Assembly: GCA_902569975.1 (NCBI GenBank)
Contig: CACFWD010000004.1
Coordinates: 1-64,000 of the forward strand
Direction: 5' to 3'
Length of the DNA: 64,000 nt
DNA from: an uncultured Pelagibacteraceae bacterium
Lineage (GTDB): Bacteria > Pseudomonadota > Alphaproteobacteria > Pelagibacterales > Pelagibacteraceae
Notes under the pieces: generated by a model
What the model was told of the DNA's origin: nothing
What the model saw: only the letters and a program-made list of their open reading frames with translations
The model's database searches: none
In this document: piece after piece, positions 10,739-22,136 of the stretch
Numbering within the stretch: position 1 is the first letter of the stretch
How the letters are laid out: each line of letters begins with the position of its first letter
Translations under genes and position numbers: made by a program

Positions 10739-11782
10739 TTATTCAAAAATTTTTGTAAAGTTTTTTCTTGCTCTATTTTTCCACGCACCTTTATGATAAG
10801 CATCACTAGCAATCAAAGGCAAAACACTAGTAGCTTCTGCAAACACCATTTGCTCTTTTGTGATATCTACCTTACCCCATGAACTTGCCTCTTTTAAAGT
10901 AGAGCTACTACAAGCACCATCCCTACTATCAGCGACAGTAATTTGGACAGCATATTTATGCATGTCAACATTTTTTCCCAATAGTTCAGCACAAATAACA
11001 GTATCTTGTATAAAGTTTTTAGGTACACCACCGCCAATCATAAATAATCCAGAGTCCTTAGATCTTATTTTAATTTCTGTTAGTTCTCTAAATTCTCTAA
11101 CTGAGTCTATTGTCAAATGTTTTTTGGGGTTTTGTTCTTGATGCATAACTAAACCAAATCCTGCGCTAGAGTCTGTAAAGGCAGGACAGAAAATTGGAAC
11201 ATTGTTATCAAAAGCAGTTTCAATCAAAGAATCTTTTTTCTTTGAGTCTTTTTTTAAATATTTTCCCATTTCATTAATAAATTCCCTTGAGGTATAACTT
11301 TTTGCCTCAAGATTATTTGCTATTTCACATATGATTTTATCACATAATTGAAGTTCTTCTTCATCTATATAGGTATCATAAATTCTATCTATATAGTTGT
11401 CTCTCAGCTCAGTATCATCTTGAAATTGTGAACCTCGATAATGTTTAAAACCAAGAGCTTCAAAAAAATCCATATCTACTATAGAGGCACCCGTTGCAAC
11501 GATTGCATCTACCATATTATATTTAACTAAATCTTTATAAATATTCATACATCCTGCTGCTGAAGTAGAGCCAGCTAATGTAAGAAAAATTGTACAATCT
11601 TTATCTTTAAGCATATCATTATATATATTTGCAGCATTGGCTGTTTCTCTAGAAACAAAGGACATTTTTTCCATTGAGGATATAATTTTTCTAGAGTCGA
11701 ATGAAGTTATATCAATGTGCTCAACAGGATTTTTTAAGAAATCTCTTTTACTGTTATGACCTGGATTTTTTTGACTCGACAT
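10739..11782 (-). CDS. Deoxyhypusine synthase family protein
   Basis: TLAGSTSAAGCMNIYKDLV...DAIVATGASIVDMDFFEALGFKHYRG...IGGGVPKNFIQDT...WGKV. Confidence 0.85.
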   Translation of the reverse strand: MSSQKNPGHNSKRDFLKNPVEHIDITSFDSRKIISSMEKMSFVSRETANAANIYNDMLKDKDCTIFLTLAGSTSAAGCMNIYKDLVKYNMVDAIVATGASIVDMDFFEALGFKHYRGSQFQDDTELRDNYIDRIYDTYIDEEELQLCDKIICEIANNLEAKSYTSREFINEMGKYLKKDSKKKDSLIETAFDNNVPIFCPAFTDSSAGFGLVMHQEQNPKKHLTIDSVREFRELTEIKIRSKDSGLFMIGGGVPKNFIQDTVICAELLGKNVDMHKYAVQITVADSRDGACSSSTLKEASSWGKVDITKEQMVFAEATSVLPLIASDAYHKGAWKNRARKNFTKIFE

Positions 11783-12981
11783 TAAGCTACCATGTTAGCT
11801 TTATTAATGTCTTTATCATACATTGTCATTATTGGATTATCTTCAACTTCATAAATTTCATTTGAGTAATAACCATTAAACTGAGTTCTAAATGTTAATC
11901 CGTATGCCCCGAGTTGACCAAGTTCAACATAATCATTTTCTTTAATATTATTAGGAAGCAAAAAAGGACCTTTCATATAATCCATACTATCACACGTTGG
12001 TCCAAAGAAATCAAAAGCAGTTAATTTTTTTGAAATTATTTTGTTAGAATTTTCTTTAATCATTCTAGATGGGAATACAATGTTTGGTGTACCTGCATCA
12101 AAAAGAGTACCATAGGTACCATCATTAATATAAAGCTTTTGTTTCTTTCTTAAATTAATTCTTACAACTGTTGAGCCACTTTCAGCAACTAATGCTCTGC
12201 CAGGCTCGCAAATAATTTCAGGAAGTTTTTCAAGCTTTAAATTTTCTAAACTCTTTTTTATTTCTTTAAAATAATTATCTAAAGATTGTGGAACTAAGTC
12301 AGGATAAATTGTAGGGAAACCTCCACCTACATTAATGTAATCTGGAATAATCTTTGTCTTTTTAATTATAGTTCCAATTTCACTAATTCCTTTTGAATAA
12401 GAAATTGGATGCATACATTGTGAACCAACATGAAAACTTAAACCGATCTTTTTAGCATGTTGTTTTACAAGTCTTAACAAACCTATTGCCTCTGACGTTA
12501 AAGCACCAAATTTTTTTGATAAATCAATTTCTGCGTGCTCATTAGAAACTGCAACTCTTACAAATAGTTCTAAATCTTTAGCATTATTTGTGCTCTCAAT
12601 AATTTTAATTAATTCATCTTTAGTATCTAAAGAAAAAGTTTTAACTCCATAATTAAAATATGCTTGATTTATGCTTTCTCTACTCTTTACCGTATGCATA
12701 TAAGAGCATTTAGCTGTAGAACTAAAATCTCTTATATTTTTGATTTCTTCTGTTGAGGCTACATCAAATTGATCAACACCACTTTCAATAATTGTTTTGA
12801 TTATCTCTGGATGTGGATTTGTCTTTACAGCATATAAAATTTTTCCAGGAAATTTATTCAAGAAAAATTTAGTAGCTGATTTTATGGAATTTTTTCTTAT
12901 ACAGTAAACTGGTTTTTCAGGTTTCAGTTGATTTACTAATTCTTCAACCGATTTAAATTTTTGCATTTTTAATGCCTCCAA
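11782..12981 (-). CDS. Fold-type III PLP decarboxylase (ornithine/lysine decarboxylase-like)
   Basis: ILYAVKTNPHPEII, SFHVGSQCMHP, NVGGGFPTIYPD, EPGRALVAESG, GPTCDSMDYM. The internal ATG giving MQKFKSVEEL is an alternative start. Confidence 0.88.
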   Translation of the reverse strand: MEALKMQKFKSVEELVNQLKPEKPVYCIRKNSIKSATKFFLNKFPGKILYAVKTNPHPEIIKTIIESGVDQFDVASTEEIKNIRDFSSTAKCSYMHTVKSRESINQAYFNYGVKTFSLDTKDELIKIIESTNNAKDLELFVRVAVSNEHAEIDLSKKFGALTSEAIGLLRLVKQHAKKIGLSFHVGSQCMHPISYSKGISEIGTIIKKTKIIPDYINVGGGFPTIYPDLVPQSLDNYFKEIKKSLENLKLEKLPEIICEPGRALVAESGSTVVRINLRKKQKLYINDGTYGTLFDAGTPNIVFPSRMIKENSNKIISKKLTAFDFFGPTCDSMDYMKGPFLLPNNIKENDYVELGQLGAYGLTFRTQFNGYYSNEIYEVEDNPIMTMYDKDINKANMVA

Positions 12982-13125
12982 AAAAAATTTAATAAAAAAA
13001 AGCCTTTTTTTAAAAAAACTTTAATATTTTTTGGCATATAAAGTAAACGGCACTAAAGTAAAGCAAATAATTCAAGTCAGAAATGCGTAAAATTCATATA
13101 TTGTAATATTCACAAGAGACCCCAT

Positions 13126-13698
13126 ATGAAGGATATGAAAGAAGAAGCAAAACTACAGAATCTCAATGATTTTGACAATAAATCATTACTAATCGTAGAT
13201 GATGATAATCCTTTCCGTGAGCGTTTAGCAAGAGCGATGGAAAAAAAAGGATTTGAAGTTTTTCAAGCTGAGAGTGTACAAAAGGGAGTTGAATCTGTAA
13301 AAACTAAAAAACCTGGTTTTGCTGTTGTAGACTTAAGACTTGGAGATGGTAATGGACTTGAGGTTGTAAAAGAAATTCAGTCTTCAAATAGCGATAGTAG
13401 AATTATCATGTTAACTGGTTATGGGAATATACCCACAGCAGTAGCAGCAATCAAAGAAGGTGCAATAGATTATTTAGCTAAACCTGCTGATGCAGAAGAT
13501 GTAGAGAAAGCATTATTGGCAGATCCATCAAAAAAAGCAGCCCCACCAGAAAACCCAATGTCAGCTGACAGAGTTAAGTGGGAACATATACATAGAGTTT
13601 TCGAGCTATGTAATAGGAATGTTTCAGAAACAGCTAGAAGACTTAAAATGCACAGAAGAACTCTTCAAAGAATTCTTTCTAAAAGATCACCTAGATAA
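13126..13698 (+). CDS. ActR/RegA-family response regulator
   Basis: Receiver domain LLIVDDDNPFRERLARAM...VDLRLGDGNGLEVV plus Fis-type HTH CNRNVSETARRLKMHRRTLQRILSKRSPR. Confidence 0.92.
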   Translation: MKDMKEEAKLQNLNDFDNKSLLIVDDDNPFRERLARAMEKKGFEVFQAESVQKGVESVKTKKPGFAVVDLRLGDGNGLEVVKEIQSSNSDSRIIMLTGYGNIPTAVAAIKEGAIDYLAKPADAEDVEKALLADPSKKAAPPENPMSADRVKWEHIHRVFELCNRNVSETARRLKMHRRTLQRILSKRSPR

Positions 13699-14242
13699 AT
13701 CTTTTAATTTTAATTATTTGCTTAGTCAAAATAGCTAAAAGCATAATTTTAAAAATCTCGGCTAATAGAAATGGTTTTGCACCTAAGGCAAAAATTGGCT
13801 TATCCCATCCAATCAATGTTCCAAGCCAAATTAGACCTAAAATATAGATTGTTGAAGTTGCGATAATTAATTTAAATAAAATAATGAAAAAATTATCATT
13901 AATCTTTATTTTAGAAGCCAAGTAACAAGCCGTTAAAAATCCGACTAAATAACCCATAGTTGGTCCTGTAAAGTAAACTAATCCAACACCCTTTTCAGGA
14001 GAATTTGAAAACACAGGAAGTCCTGCAATTCCTTCAATTAAATATAGGCTAATTGTAGCTAGTGCAATTTTATGCCCTAAACTTATTCCTAAAAATAATA
14101 CAACAAATGTTTGCATAGTCATAGGAACTGGATAGAAAGGAATTTTGATCTTTGCAGATATTGTTAGTGCTATTGAACCAAGAACAATAACAACCAGAGA
14201 TTTAAATAGTTTAGTCTGCGTGAGATTTTTTGTTAATTCCAT
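13691..14242 (-). CDS. bioY: Biotin transporter BioY
   Basis: KIPFYPVPMTMQTFVVLFLGISLG; GPTMGYLVGFL. Confidence 0.9.
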   Translation of the reverse strand: MELTKNLTQTKLFKSLVVIVLGSIALTISAKIKIPFYPVPMTMQTFVVLFLGISLGHKIALATISLYLIEGIAGLPVFSNSPEKGVGLVYFTGPTMGYLVGFLTACYLASKIKINDNFFIILFKLIIATSTIYILGLIWLGTLIGWDKPIFALGAKPFLLAEIFKIMLLAILTKQIIKIKRFI

Positions 14243-14356
14243 TGTTAAATAATACTCAAAATATAAAAAATAATCTACTTATAATTGTTATAATAATTGA
14301 AAGTAAATTTTTTTATATACAGAATATGTTAGCATTGTAATATTTAATAATACTTC

Positions 14357-17131
14357 ATGAATAAAATTCAAAAAACAGATCATTTTTATTTGATTGATGG
14401 CTCTGGTTATATTTTTAGAGCTTATTATGCTTTGCCTCCATTGACTAGAAAAAGTGATGGACTTCCAACAGGTGCTGTAAGTGGTTTTTGTAGTATGTTA
14501 TTTAAATTATTAGAAGATTCAAAATCTGATCAAAACTTGCAAAAACCAACACATTTTGCAGTAATCTTCGATTCAGCAAGAAAAACTTTCAGAAATGAAA
14601 TTTATAGTGATTACAAAGCTAATAGGTCAGAGGCACCTGATGATTTAGCTCCACAATTTGAATATATAAGAAAATCAGTCCTAGCATTTAATTTACCATC
14701 TGTGGATCTTCCAAATTATGAAGCAGATGATTTAATAGCCACATACGTTGATCAAATCCTTAAAAAAGGTGCAAAGGTTACAATTGTTTCATCAGATAAA
14801 GATTTAATGCAGCTTTATAAAAAAGGGGTTCGAATTTTTGACCCTATGAAAAACAAATTTATATCAGATGATGATGTTGTAAAAAAATTTGGAGTAGATG
14901 CATCAAAAATTATTGATGTGCAATCTTTAGCAGGAGATAGTAGTGACAATGTACCTGGTGTCCCAGGCATAGGTGTTAAGACTGCCGCAGAGCTAATTAA
15001 TGAATATGGCACTTTAGAAAATTTATTAAAATCTGCTCACGAGATTAAGCAAAATAAAAGAAGAGAAAAATTAATAGAGAACAAGGATAAAGCATTAATA
15101 AGCAAAAAACTTGTAACATTAGATCATAATTCTCCTGTTGATAGAGACTTAAGTGAATTTAAATTGAAAAATATAGATAAAGAAAAATTATATAAATTTT
15201 TAAGAGAAATGGAATTTAACAGATTGTTAAGCTCTGCAATTTCTGCTTATGGAGAACCTGAACTAATAAGTAATAAGATTGAAACTCAAAGTCTAGAAAA
15301 ACAACAAATAATAAGTAATAAAAATTATATTTTGATTAATGATTTAGATGAAATTGATAAATGGATAGAGGAGGCAGAAGAAGTTGGTGAAGTTGCTGTA
15401 GATACGGAAACCACTTCCTTAGATCCTCACCAAGCAGATTTAGTGGGTATTTCTCTTTGTTCTAAAATTGGAAAAGCATGTTACATACCAGTTGGCCATA
15501 AGTCACCAAAATGTATTAACAAAGAAGCAGTAATTAAAAAATTAAAAAAGACATTAGAGGATCCTAGTATAAAAAAAATTGGTCAAAATATAAAATTTGA
15601 TTTTATCGTATTTTATAAGCATGGAATAACCCTTTCATCAATGGAAGATACCATGCTTATGTCTTATGTTTTAGATGCAGGAAAAAACAGACATAATATG
15701 GATACTTTATCTGAAATTCATTTAGGGCATAAAACTATTTCTTTTAAAGAGATGGTAGGCACAGGTAAAAAAGAAATTAATTTTAGTGAAGTAGAATTAA
15801 ATAAAGCCAAAGATTACGCAGCTGAAGATGCCGATATTACTTTTAGATTATATAAAAAATTTATCAAAAATTTGAAATCAGAAAAAATGATAAATATTTA
15901 TGAAACTTTTGAAAAGCCATTAATTAAAATTCTTGCATTTATGGAAATTGAGGGAGTTGAAATTGATAGCAAGTTTTTAAAATCTCTTTCATCTAAATTT
16001 GAAAAAAAAATTCAAAAACTTGAAAAAGAAGTATTTAAAATTTCTAAAAAAGAGTTCAATATTGCATCCCCAAAGCAATTAGGAGAAATAATATACAATG
16101 ATCTAAAAATAGCTGGATTAAAGAAAACTAAAAAAGGAAGTTTTGCAACAAGTGCAAGTGTTTTAGAGGATTTAGCTTTTAAAGGACATCAGTTTCCTAA
16201 ATTAATTTTAGATTGGAGACAAGTTTCAAAATTAAAAAATACTTATTCAGATGCTTTACCCGAACATTTAAACCTGAATACAAAAAGAGTTCATACTTCG
16301 TTTTTGTTAGCCGCCACAACGACTGGGAGATTAGCATCTAGTGATCCTAACTTACAAAATATACCAATTAAATCAGAAGATGGAAAAGATATAAGAAAAG
16401 CTTTCACTGCAAAAAAAGGGCATCTATTAATCTCTGCAGATTATAATCAAATTGAGATGAGAATTTTAGCCGATCTAGCAGATGTAAAAGAGCTTAAAAA
16501 AGCTTTTAAAAATAAAGAAGATATCCATTCTTTAACAGCTAGCCAGATTTTTAATATTGATATTAAAAAAGTTAATCAAGACCATAGAAGAAAAGCTAAG
16601 GCTATCAATTTCGGAATTATTTATGGAATATCACAATATGGATTAGCCAAGCAAATAAATGTCTCTAATTATGAGGCAGAGGAATTTTTAAACTCATATT
16701 TTGCAAAATTTCCAGAAATTAAAGTTTATATGGATAATACAATAAAATTTTGTAGGAAAAGTGGATATGTAAATAATATTTTTGGAAGAAGATCTCACTT
16801 TAACGGAATAAATGACAAGAATTTCAATGTAAGAAATTTTCAAGAACGTGCAGCAATTAATGCGCCCATTCAAGGTTCTGCTTCCGAGGTAATGAGACTA
16901 GCTATGATAAGATTAGATAAGAAATTATCGGAGCAAAAAAATTCTAATTCAAAAATGCTCTTGCAAATTCACGATGAATTAATTTTTGAAATTCCTAAAA
17001 AAGACGAAAAAGTAATGATTAAATTAATTGAGAAAGAAATGACTAGTGTAGCTCAGAGTGATTATCATTCTTTTTCTACCCCTTTAACTGTTGATATAAA
17101 TAGTGGAGATAATTGGGGATCACTTCATTAA
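14357..17131 (+). CDS. polA: DNA polymerase I
   Basis: 5'-3' exonuclease N-terminus (YLIDGSGYIFRAYYAL), 3'-5' exonuclease (VAVDTETTSLDP), polymerase motifs SADYNQIEMRILA, RRKAKAINFGIIYGIS, LLQIHDELIFE. Confidence 0.96.
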   Translation: MNKIQKTDHFYLIDGSGYIFRAYYALPPLTRKSDGLPTGAVSGFCSMLFKLLEDSKSDQNLQKPTHFAVIFDSARKTFRNEIYSDYKANRSEAPDDLAPQFEYIRKSVLAFNLPSVDLPNYEADDLIATYVDQILKKGAKVTIVSSDKDLMQLYKKGVRIFDPMKNKFISDDDVVKKFGVDASKIIDVQSLAGDSSDNVPGVPGIGVKTAAELINEYGTLENLLKSAHEIKQNKRREKLIENKDKALISKKLVTLDHNSPVDRDLSEFKLKNIDKEKLYKFLREMEFNRLLSSAISAYGEPELISNKIETQSLEKQQIISNKNYILINDLDEIDKWIEEAEEVGEVAVDTETTSLDPHQADLVGISLCSKIGKACYIPVGHKSPKCINKEAVIKKLKKTLEDPSIKKIGQNIKFDFIVFYKHGITLSSMEDTMLMSYVLDAGKNRHNMDTLSEIHLGHKTISFKEMVGTGKKEINFSEVELNKAKDYAAEDADITFRLYKKFIKNLKSEKMINIYETFEKPLIKILAFMEIEGVEIDSKFLKSLSSKFEKKIQKLEKEVFKISKKEFNIASPKQLGEIIYNDLKIAGLKKTKKGSFATSASVLEDLAFKGHQFPKLILDWRQVSKLKNTYSDALPEHLNLNTKRVHTSFLLAATTTGRLASSDPNLQNIPIKSEDGKDIRKAFTAKKGHLLISADYNQIEMRILADLADVKELKKAFKNKEDIHSLTASQIFNIDIKKVNQDHRRKAKAINFGIIYGISQYGLAKQINVSNYEAEEFLNSYFAKFPEIKVYMDNTIKFCRKSGYVNNIFGRRSHFNGINDKNFNVRNFQERAAINAPIQGSASEVMRLAMIRLDKKLSEQKNSNSKMLLQIHDELIFEIPKKDEKVMIKLIEKEMTSVAQSDYHSFSTPLTVDINSGDNWGSLH

Positions 17132-17180
17132 TTTAATTCATTGCCCAAATTAGAACAATTTAGTATTTTTAATGTAGATC

Positions 17181-17888
17181 ATGCATAAACAAACCATTGC
17201 TTTAGTTGATGATGACAGAAACATTTTGACAAGTTTAAGTATTGCATTGGAAAAAGAAGGCTTTAAAGTTCAAACATATATTGATGGAGAAAGTGCTTTA
17301 ATTGGTCTCACAAGAATACCACCAGATCTAGCAGTTATAGATATTAAAATGCCAAAAATGGATGGTGAAGAATTATTAAAAAAATTAAGAAAAAAAACTT
17401 CAATGCCAGTAATTTTTTTAACATCAAAAGATGAGGAAGTAGATGAGCTTTTAGGGCTTAAGCTAGGAGCAGATGATTTTATAAAAAAATCAGGAGGTTT
17501 CTCAATCAAAGTTTTAATCGAAAGAATTAGAGTTCAACTAAGAAAAAAAGATGCAGATAATAGTATTGAGGAAAACAAGAATATAATTTCTCATGGAAAA
17601 TTAAAATTAGACCCTTCACAATTAGAATGTGAATGGAATGGTCATCAGTTACCTGACAAATTAACTACAACTGAATTTCTCATCGTAAAAGAATTAGCAA
17701 AAAGGCCAGGTATTATTAAAGAGAGAGCGCAATTAATGGATATAGCCTATCGAGAAGACACCGACATAGAGGATAGAACTATTGATAGTCATGTTAAAAG
17801 AATTAGAAAAAAATTTAAAAAAGTTGATCCTAATTTTTCAGCTATAGAAACCAGGTATGGAAGTGGATATAGATGGAATGTTAGTTAA
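17181..17888 (+). CDS. Two-component response regulator, ChvI-like (OmpR family)
   Basis: IALVDDDRNILTSLSIALEKEGF, VIDIKMPKMDGEELL, winged helix DSHVKRIRKKFK; ends at the start of a ChvG-like kinase. Confidence 0.88.
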   Translation: MHKQTIALVDDDRNILTSLSIALEKEGFKVQTYIDGESALIGLTRIPPDLAVIDIKMPKMDGEELLKKLRKKTSMPVIFLTSKDEEVDELLGLKLGADDFIKKSGGFSIKVLIERIRVQLRKKDADNSIEENKNIISHGKLKLDPSQLECEWNGHQLPDKLTTTEFLIVKELAKRPGIIKERAQLMDIAYREDTDIEDRTIDSHVKRIRKKFKKVDPNFSAIETRYGSGYRWNVS

Positions 17889-19429
17889 TGATTAATAATT
17901 TTTTAAAAAATCTGTCAATTTTAAAAAAATTTTTATTTATAAATTTAATTTTTTTTTCAATTATAGGTTTATTTACATTTCTTTATCTTAAAAATGTTCA
18001 ACCAAATTTAATTAAAAATAAATCATCTAATCACATAAAAATAATAAATAATACTGTTGAAAATTTAGAGAGATTAGATATTGAATTTAAAGAAGATGAC
18101 ATTAGAAAATTTTTACTTTCTACAAGATTTATTTTTCAAAGTCTTGATAGAGTAATTTTCTTTAATAATGAATTAGATCTTGTTGGTGATACAGATACTC
18201 TTGATCTTGACCCTAGATCATTTTCTTCAAGACTGGATATTATTGAATTAGAAATTCTAAATGAGGAAAAGACTAAAGAAATTACTGAGAAAAAAAATAT
18301 CAATATTGGAAATGAAAATCTTGTTTCTTTAAAAGATATTCTTTTTAATTATGTGGGTTCAAAAAAATTTGGAATTCCATTCACATTCACACAGCAAGAA
18401 TTTAATAATTTTAAGCTAACAACAATAAAAAATGTTTTTAGAAATGATAAAAATATTGGTTATATAGCAATAACTGAAAATGCAAATGACATAAGATCTG
18501 CGATTGATGAGAGAAAGACTTTTGTGATTAGAACTGCATTTGCTGTTGGTGTTGTAATATTAATATTTTCATATGTACTTAACCGATATTTTCTAAAGCC
18601 TATTCAAAATCTAGTAAATTATACAAATAAGATAAAAAACAAGGAATATAAAAAAATAAATATAGATAATTTGAAAATAAGAAATGATGAGCTAGGTCTA
18701 CTATCCAAATCTTTAGATGATATGACATTAGAACTGCAAAAAAGAATTTCACATGCTGAAACTTTCTCAACTGATCTTGTTCATGAAATAAGGAATCCTT
18801 TGGCTTCGTTGAAAAGTGCTTCAGAAATTTTAAGTGACACAAAAGAACCCAGTGAAAGATTAAAGTTAATAAATATTCTGAGCCATGATGTTCAAAGAAT
18901 TGAAAGGTTAATTACTGATTATTCACAAATTTTAAAAGATGAAGTTGCTTTAAGTAAAGAAAAATTTAAGAGAATTGATTTAAATCCAGTTATTCAGTCT
19001 GTAGTCGAAGATTATAACAATATATACCAAACCAAAAGAGGCATAAACATATCTTTTATAAATGATGGAAATACTAATTATTTAATTTATGGAATTGAAA
19101 ATAGAATTGAACAAATAATTGCAAATTTGCTGGATAATGCAATTTCGTTTAGTGAAAAAAATAAAAACATCACTGTCAAGGTTTCAAAAAATTTAGATAA
19201 GCATGTGGTTATTAATATTCTTGATGAAGGACCTGGATTTAAAGAGAGAGACACTACAAAAATATTCAAAAGATTTTACAGTAATAGACCAGATAAATTT
19301 GGGCAACATTCAGGTCTTGGTTTAAATATTGTAAAAAATTTGACCGATCTTCATAATGCCTCGATAAGTGCATCAAATAGACCTGACAGAAGAGGTGCAA
19401 ATTTAGAAATTATATTTCCTAAAACATAA
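17888..19429 (+). CDS. Sensor histidine kinase, ChvG-like
   Basis: Two TMs, [21 protein letters not shown]-box, [11 protein letters not shown]-box, [13 protein letters not shown]-box. Confidence 0.88.
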   Translation: MINNFLKNLSILKKFLFINLIFFSIIGLFTFLYLKNVQPNLIKNKSSNHIKIINNTVENLERLDIEFKEDDIRKFLLSTRFIFQSLDRVIFFNNELDLVGDTDTLDLDPRSFSSRLDIIELEILNEEKTKEITEKKNINIGNENLVSLKDILFNYVGSKKFGIPFTFTQQEFNNFKLTTIKNVFRNDKNIGYIAITENANDIRSAIDERKTFVIRTAFAVGVVILIFSYVLNRYFLKPIQNLVNYTNKIKNKEYKKINIDNLKIRNDELGLLSKSLDDMTLELQKRISHAETFSTDLVHEIRNPLASLKSASEILSDTKEPSERLKLINILSHDVQRIERLITDYSQILKDEVALSKEKFKRIDLNPVIQSVVEDYNNIYQTKRGINISFINDGNTNYLIYGIENRIEQIIANLLDNAISFSEKNKNITVKVSKNLDKHVVINILDEGPGFKERDTTKIFKRFYSNRPDKFGQHSGLGLNIVKNLTDLHNASISASNRPDRRGANLEIIFPKT

Positions 19430-19472
19430 AGTTTTATTGATTATGCAAAGTAATATTGCTAGAAGCCTCTCC

Positions 19473-20759
19473 ATGAAAGATTTTAAAGTAAAAGATATTT
19501 CACAAGCAGACTTTGGAAGAAAAGAAATTTCAATCGCTGAAAGTGAGATGCCAGGCTTAATGGCTTTAAGAGAAGAATATGGTAAAGAAAAACCCTTAAA
19601 AGGCGCAAGAATAATTGGTTGTCTTCATATGACAATTCAAACAGCAGTTTTAATTGAAACCTTAGTCTATCTTGGGGCAGACGTAAGATGGTCATCTTGT
19701 AATATTTTTTCTACTCAAGATCATGCAGCAGCCGCAATAGCTAAGGCAGGAATACCAGTTTACGCGTGGAAAGGTGAAACTGAAGAGGAATACATTTGGT
19801 GTATCAAGCAAACAATTGAAGGAAAGAAGAATTGGAAACCAAACATGTTACTTGATGATGGTGGTGATCTCACTGCTTTGATGCACGATGACTATAAGGA
19901 ATTGCTTAAAGAGGTCAAAGGAGTCTCTGAGGAAACTACTACAGGGATAAAGGCTTTGAATAAAATGGAGCAGAGTAAATCATTATTGATACCAGCTATC
20001 AATGTTAATGACTCTGTAACCAAATCAAAATTTGATAATTTATACGGTTGTAGAGAAAGCCTAGTAGATGGCATTAGGAGAGCTACAGATGTAATGATGT
20101 CAGGTAAAGTTGCCATAGTTGCAGGATTTGGTGATGTTGGAAAAGGTAGCGCTGCATCTCTAAGACAAAGTGGAGCTAGAGTATTGGTTACTGAAGCTGA
20201 CCCAATTTGCGCTTTACAAGCATCTATGGAAGGATACGAAGTTGTATTAATGGATGAAGCTATTAGTAAAGCAGATATTGTAGTAACTGCAACTGGAAAC
20301 AAAGATATTGTAACTGCAGATCATATGAGAAATATGAAAGACAGAGCAATTTTATGTAACATAGGACACTTTGATAATGAAATTCAAGTAGATGCTTTAA
20401 AAAATTATAAATGGTCAGAAGTTAAGCCCCAGGTTCATGAAATAGAACTTCCAAGCGGAAAAAGAATTATATTGCTGGCAGAAGGAAGATTAGTGAACTT
20501 AGGATGTGCAACCGGTCACCCGAGTTTCGTAATGAGTGCTTCTTTTACTAATCAAGTAATTGCACAAATAGAGCTATGGAATAATTACAAAAAATATGAA
20601 AATAAAGTTTATGTACTTCCAAAACATTTAGATGAAAAAGTTGCAATGTTGCATTTAAAAAAGGTTGGTGCAAAACTTACAAAATTATCTAAAGAACAAG
20701 CGGACTATATCAGTGTAGAAACAGAAGGTCCATTTAAACCAGATGCATATCGCTACTAA
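19473..20759 (+). CDS. ahcY: Adenosylhomocysteinase (ORF open from 19437; ATG at 19473 preferred)
   Basis: [76 protein letters not shown]-terminus. Confidence 0.95.
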   Translation: MKDFKVKDISQADFGRKEISIAESEMPGLMALREEYGKEKPLKGARIIGCLHMTIQTAVLIETLVYLGADVRWSSCNIFSTQDHAAAAIAKAGIPVYAWKGETEEEYIWCIKQTIEGKKNWKPNMLLDDGGDLTALMHDDYKELLKEVKGVSEETTTGIKALNKMEQSKSLLIPAINVNDSVTKSKFDNLYGCRESLVDGIRRATDVMMSGKVAIVAGFGDVGKGSAASLRQSGARVLVTEADPICALQASMEGYEVVLMDEAISKADIVVTATGNKDIVTADHMRNMKDRAILCNIGHFDNEIQVDALKNYKWSEVKPQVHEIELPSGKRIILLAEGRLVNLGCATGHPSFVMSASFTNQVIAQIELWNNYKKYENKVYVLPKHLDEKVAMLHLKKVGAKLTKLSKEQADYISVETEGPFKPDAYRY

Positions 20760-21183
20760 AGGTAGTAAAATAGATATATCTTCTGAAAAAAAATTAGAGA
20801 ATTTTTCAAAGAAAATAATCATTAATTTAAAATTGGGTGATATATTTTTTCTTTTTGGGGATATTGGTGTAGGAAAAACTACATTTGTAAGATATTTAAT
20901 TAATCATCTTCAAAAAAAATTTAATCAAAAAGTAACAGAGGTAACTAGTCCTACTTTTAATATAATGAATGAATACAATGTGGGTGATTTTTTAATTAAA
21001 CATTATGATCTTTATAGACTTAATAAAGCCATTGAATTAAAAGAATTAAACTTATTTGATAAAAGCGAAAAAGCAATTTTATTTATCGAATGGCCACAAA
21101 TAATAAAACAAAAACCTAGTTCGGTATTTGAATTGTATTTTGAATATGAAAATAATTATCAAAATAGATTTATAAATTTTTGA
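20743..21183 (+). CDS. tsaE: tRNA threonylcarbamoyladenosine biosynthesis ATPase TsaE
   Basis: [29 protein letters not shown]. Confidence 0.9.
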   Translation: MHIATKGSKIDISSEKKLENFSKKIIINLKLGDIFFLFGDIGVGKTTFVRYLINHLQKKFNQKVTEVTSPTFNIMNEYNVGDFLIKHYDLYRLNKAIELKELNLFDKSEKAILFIEWPQIIKQKPSSVFELYFEYENNYQNRFINF

Positions 21184-22136
21184 ATTTAATGATCTTAAGA
21201 AAAAATTTAAAAAGACTTAAAGGAGATGCGTCGCATAGAATTTTTTTTAGAAATAAAAAAAAAAGGATATCTTCAATTTTTGTCTATGCTAAAAAAGATA
21301 AAAAACTTAACTTATTGACTTATGATGCAATAAATCAAATTTTATTAAAAAATGATATTTTAGCTCCAAAATTATTAAGTGAAAATTATCATAGGAACTA
21401 CATAGAGATAGAGGATTTCGGTGATCAAAGTATATCTAATATTTTAAAAAAAAATTTATCAAACAAGTCCATAGTCTTTAAAAAAATTATAAAATTATTG
21501 ATAAAGATTCAATCGATCAAAGAAAGGCAAATAATAAATTTTAAAAAGAAAATTTATAAAATACCTATTTATAAAAACAAAATTTTATTTGATGAAGCTA
21601 AGTTATTTTTCGATTGGTATATTGTTAAAAAACTGTCAAAGTCAGATCAACTGATTTTTAAAAAAAAATATATTAAAATTATAAATAACCTAATTAAAAA
21701 ACTTAAACTTAAAAATAATATTTTTGTACACAGAGATTTTCATGTTTCAAATTTAATGAAACTTAATAGCAAAATTGGATTAATAGACTCTCAGGATGCT
21801 TTAATCGGTAATAAAGTTTATGATCTTGCTTCATTAATTGATGATGTAAGATATAAAACATCAAAAAATTTTAAAAATAGAATACTTAATTTGTATTTGA
21901 AATTTCAAAAAAAAATAAACATAAAAAAATTTAAAAACGATTTTGAAATAATTTCTGTCTTAAGAAATTTAAAAATAATAGGCATATTCACAAGGCTAGC
22001 TGTAAGAGATAAAAAAACAAGATACTTAAAATTAATTCCTCACGCATGGAGCTTAATTGAATTAAGATCAAAAAATAGTAATAAATTTAAAGATTTAAAG
22101 AATTTATTAAATGATTACGGAATTAGGAGTCTATGA
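21180..22136 (+). CDS. Aminoglycoside phosphotransferase-family sugar kinase (AmgK-like)
   Basis: FVHRDFHVSNLM...IGLIDSQDALIG kinase motifs; followed by a MurU-like nucleotidyltransferase. Confidence 0.8.
   Translation: MNLMILRKNLKRLKGDASHRIFFRNKKKRISSIFVYAKKDKKLNLLTYDAINQILLKNDILAPKLLSENYHRNYIEIEDFGDQSISNILKKNLSNKSIVFKKIIKLLIKIQSIKERQIINFKKKIYKIPIYKNKILFDEAKLFFDWYIVKKLSKSDQLIFKKKYIKIINNLIKKLKLKNNIFVHRDFHVSNLMKLNSKIGLIDSQDALIGNKVYDLASLIDDVRYKTSKNFKNRILNLYLKFQKKINIKKFKNDFEIISVLRNLKIIGIFTRLAVRDKKTRYLKLIPHAWSLIELRSKNSNKFKDLKNLLNDYGIRSL

Noticed and set aside
12982-13125. Possible speF-type leader upstream of the ODC-like gene
   Set aside because: Mostly A/T tracts; no recognisable conserved speF core could be read.
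13691-14242. BioY without adjacent BioM/BioN as a novelty
   Set aside because: Stand-alone BioY proteins are already known; not unusual.
19892-20302. 136-aa antisense ORF inside ahcY (and similar antisense ORFs, e.g. 26053-26601, 45043-45274, 38442-38693)
   Set aside because: Lie opposite strongly recognisable conserved genes; composition looks like mirrored coding sequence, with no recognisable motif.
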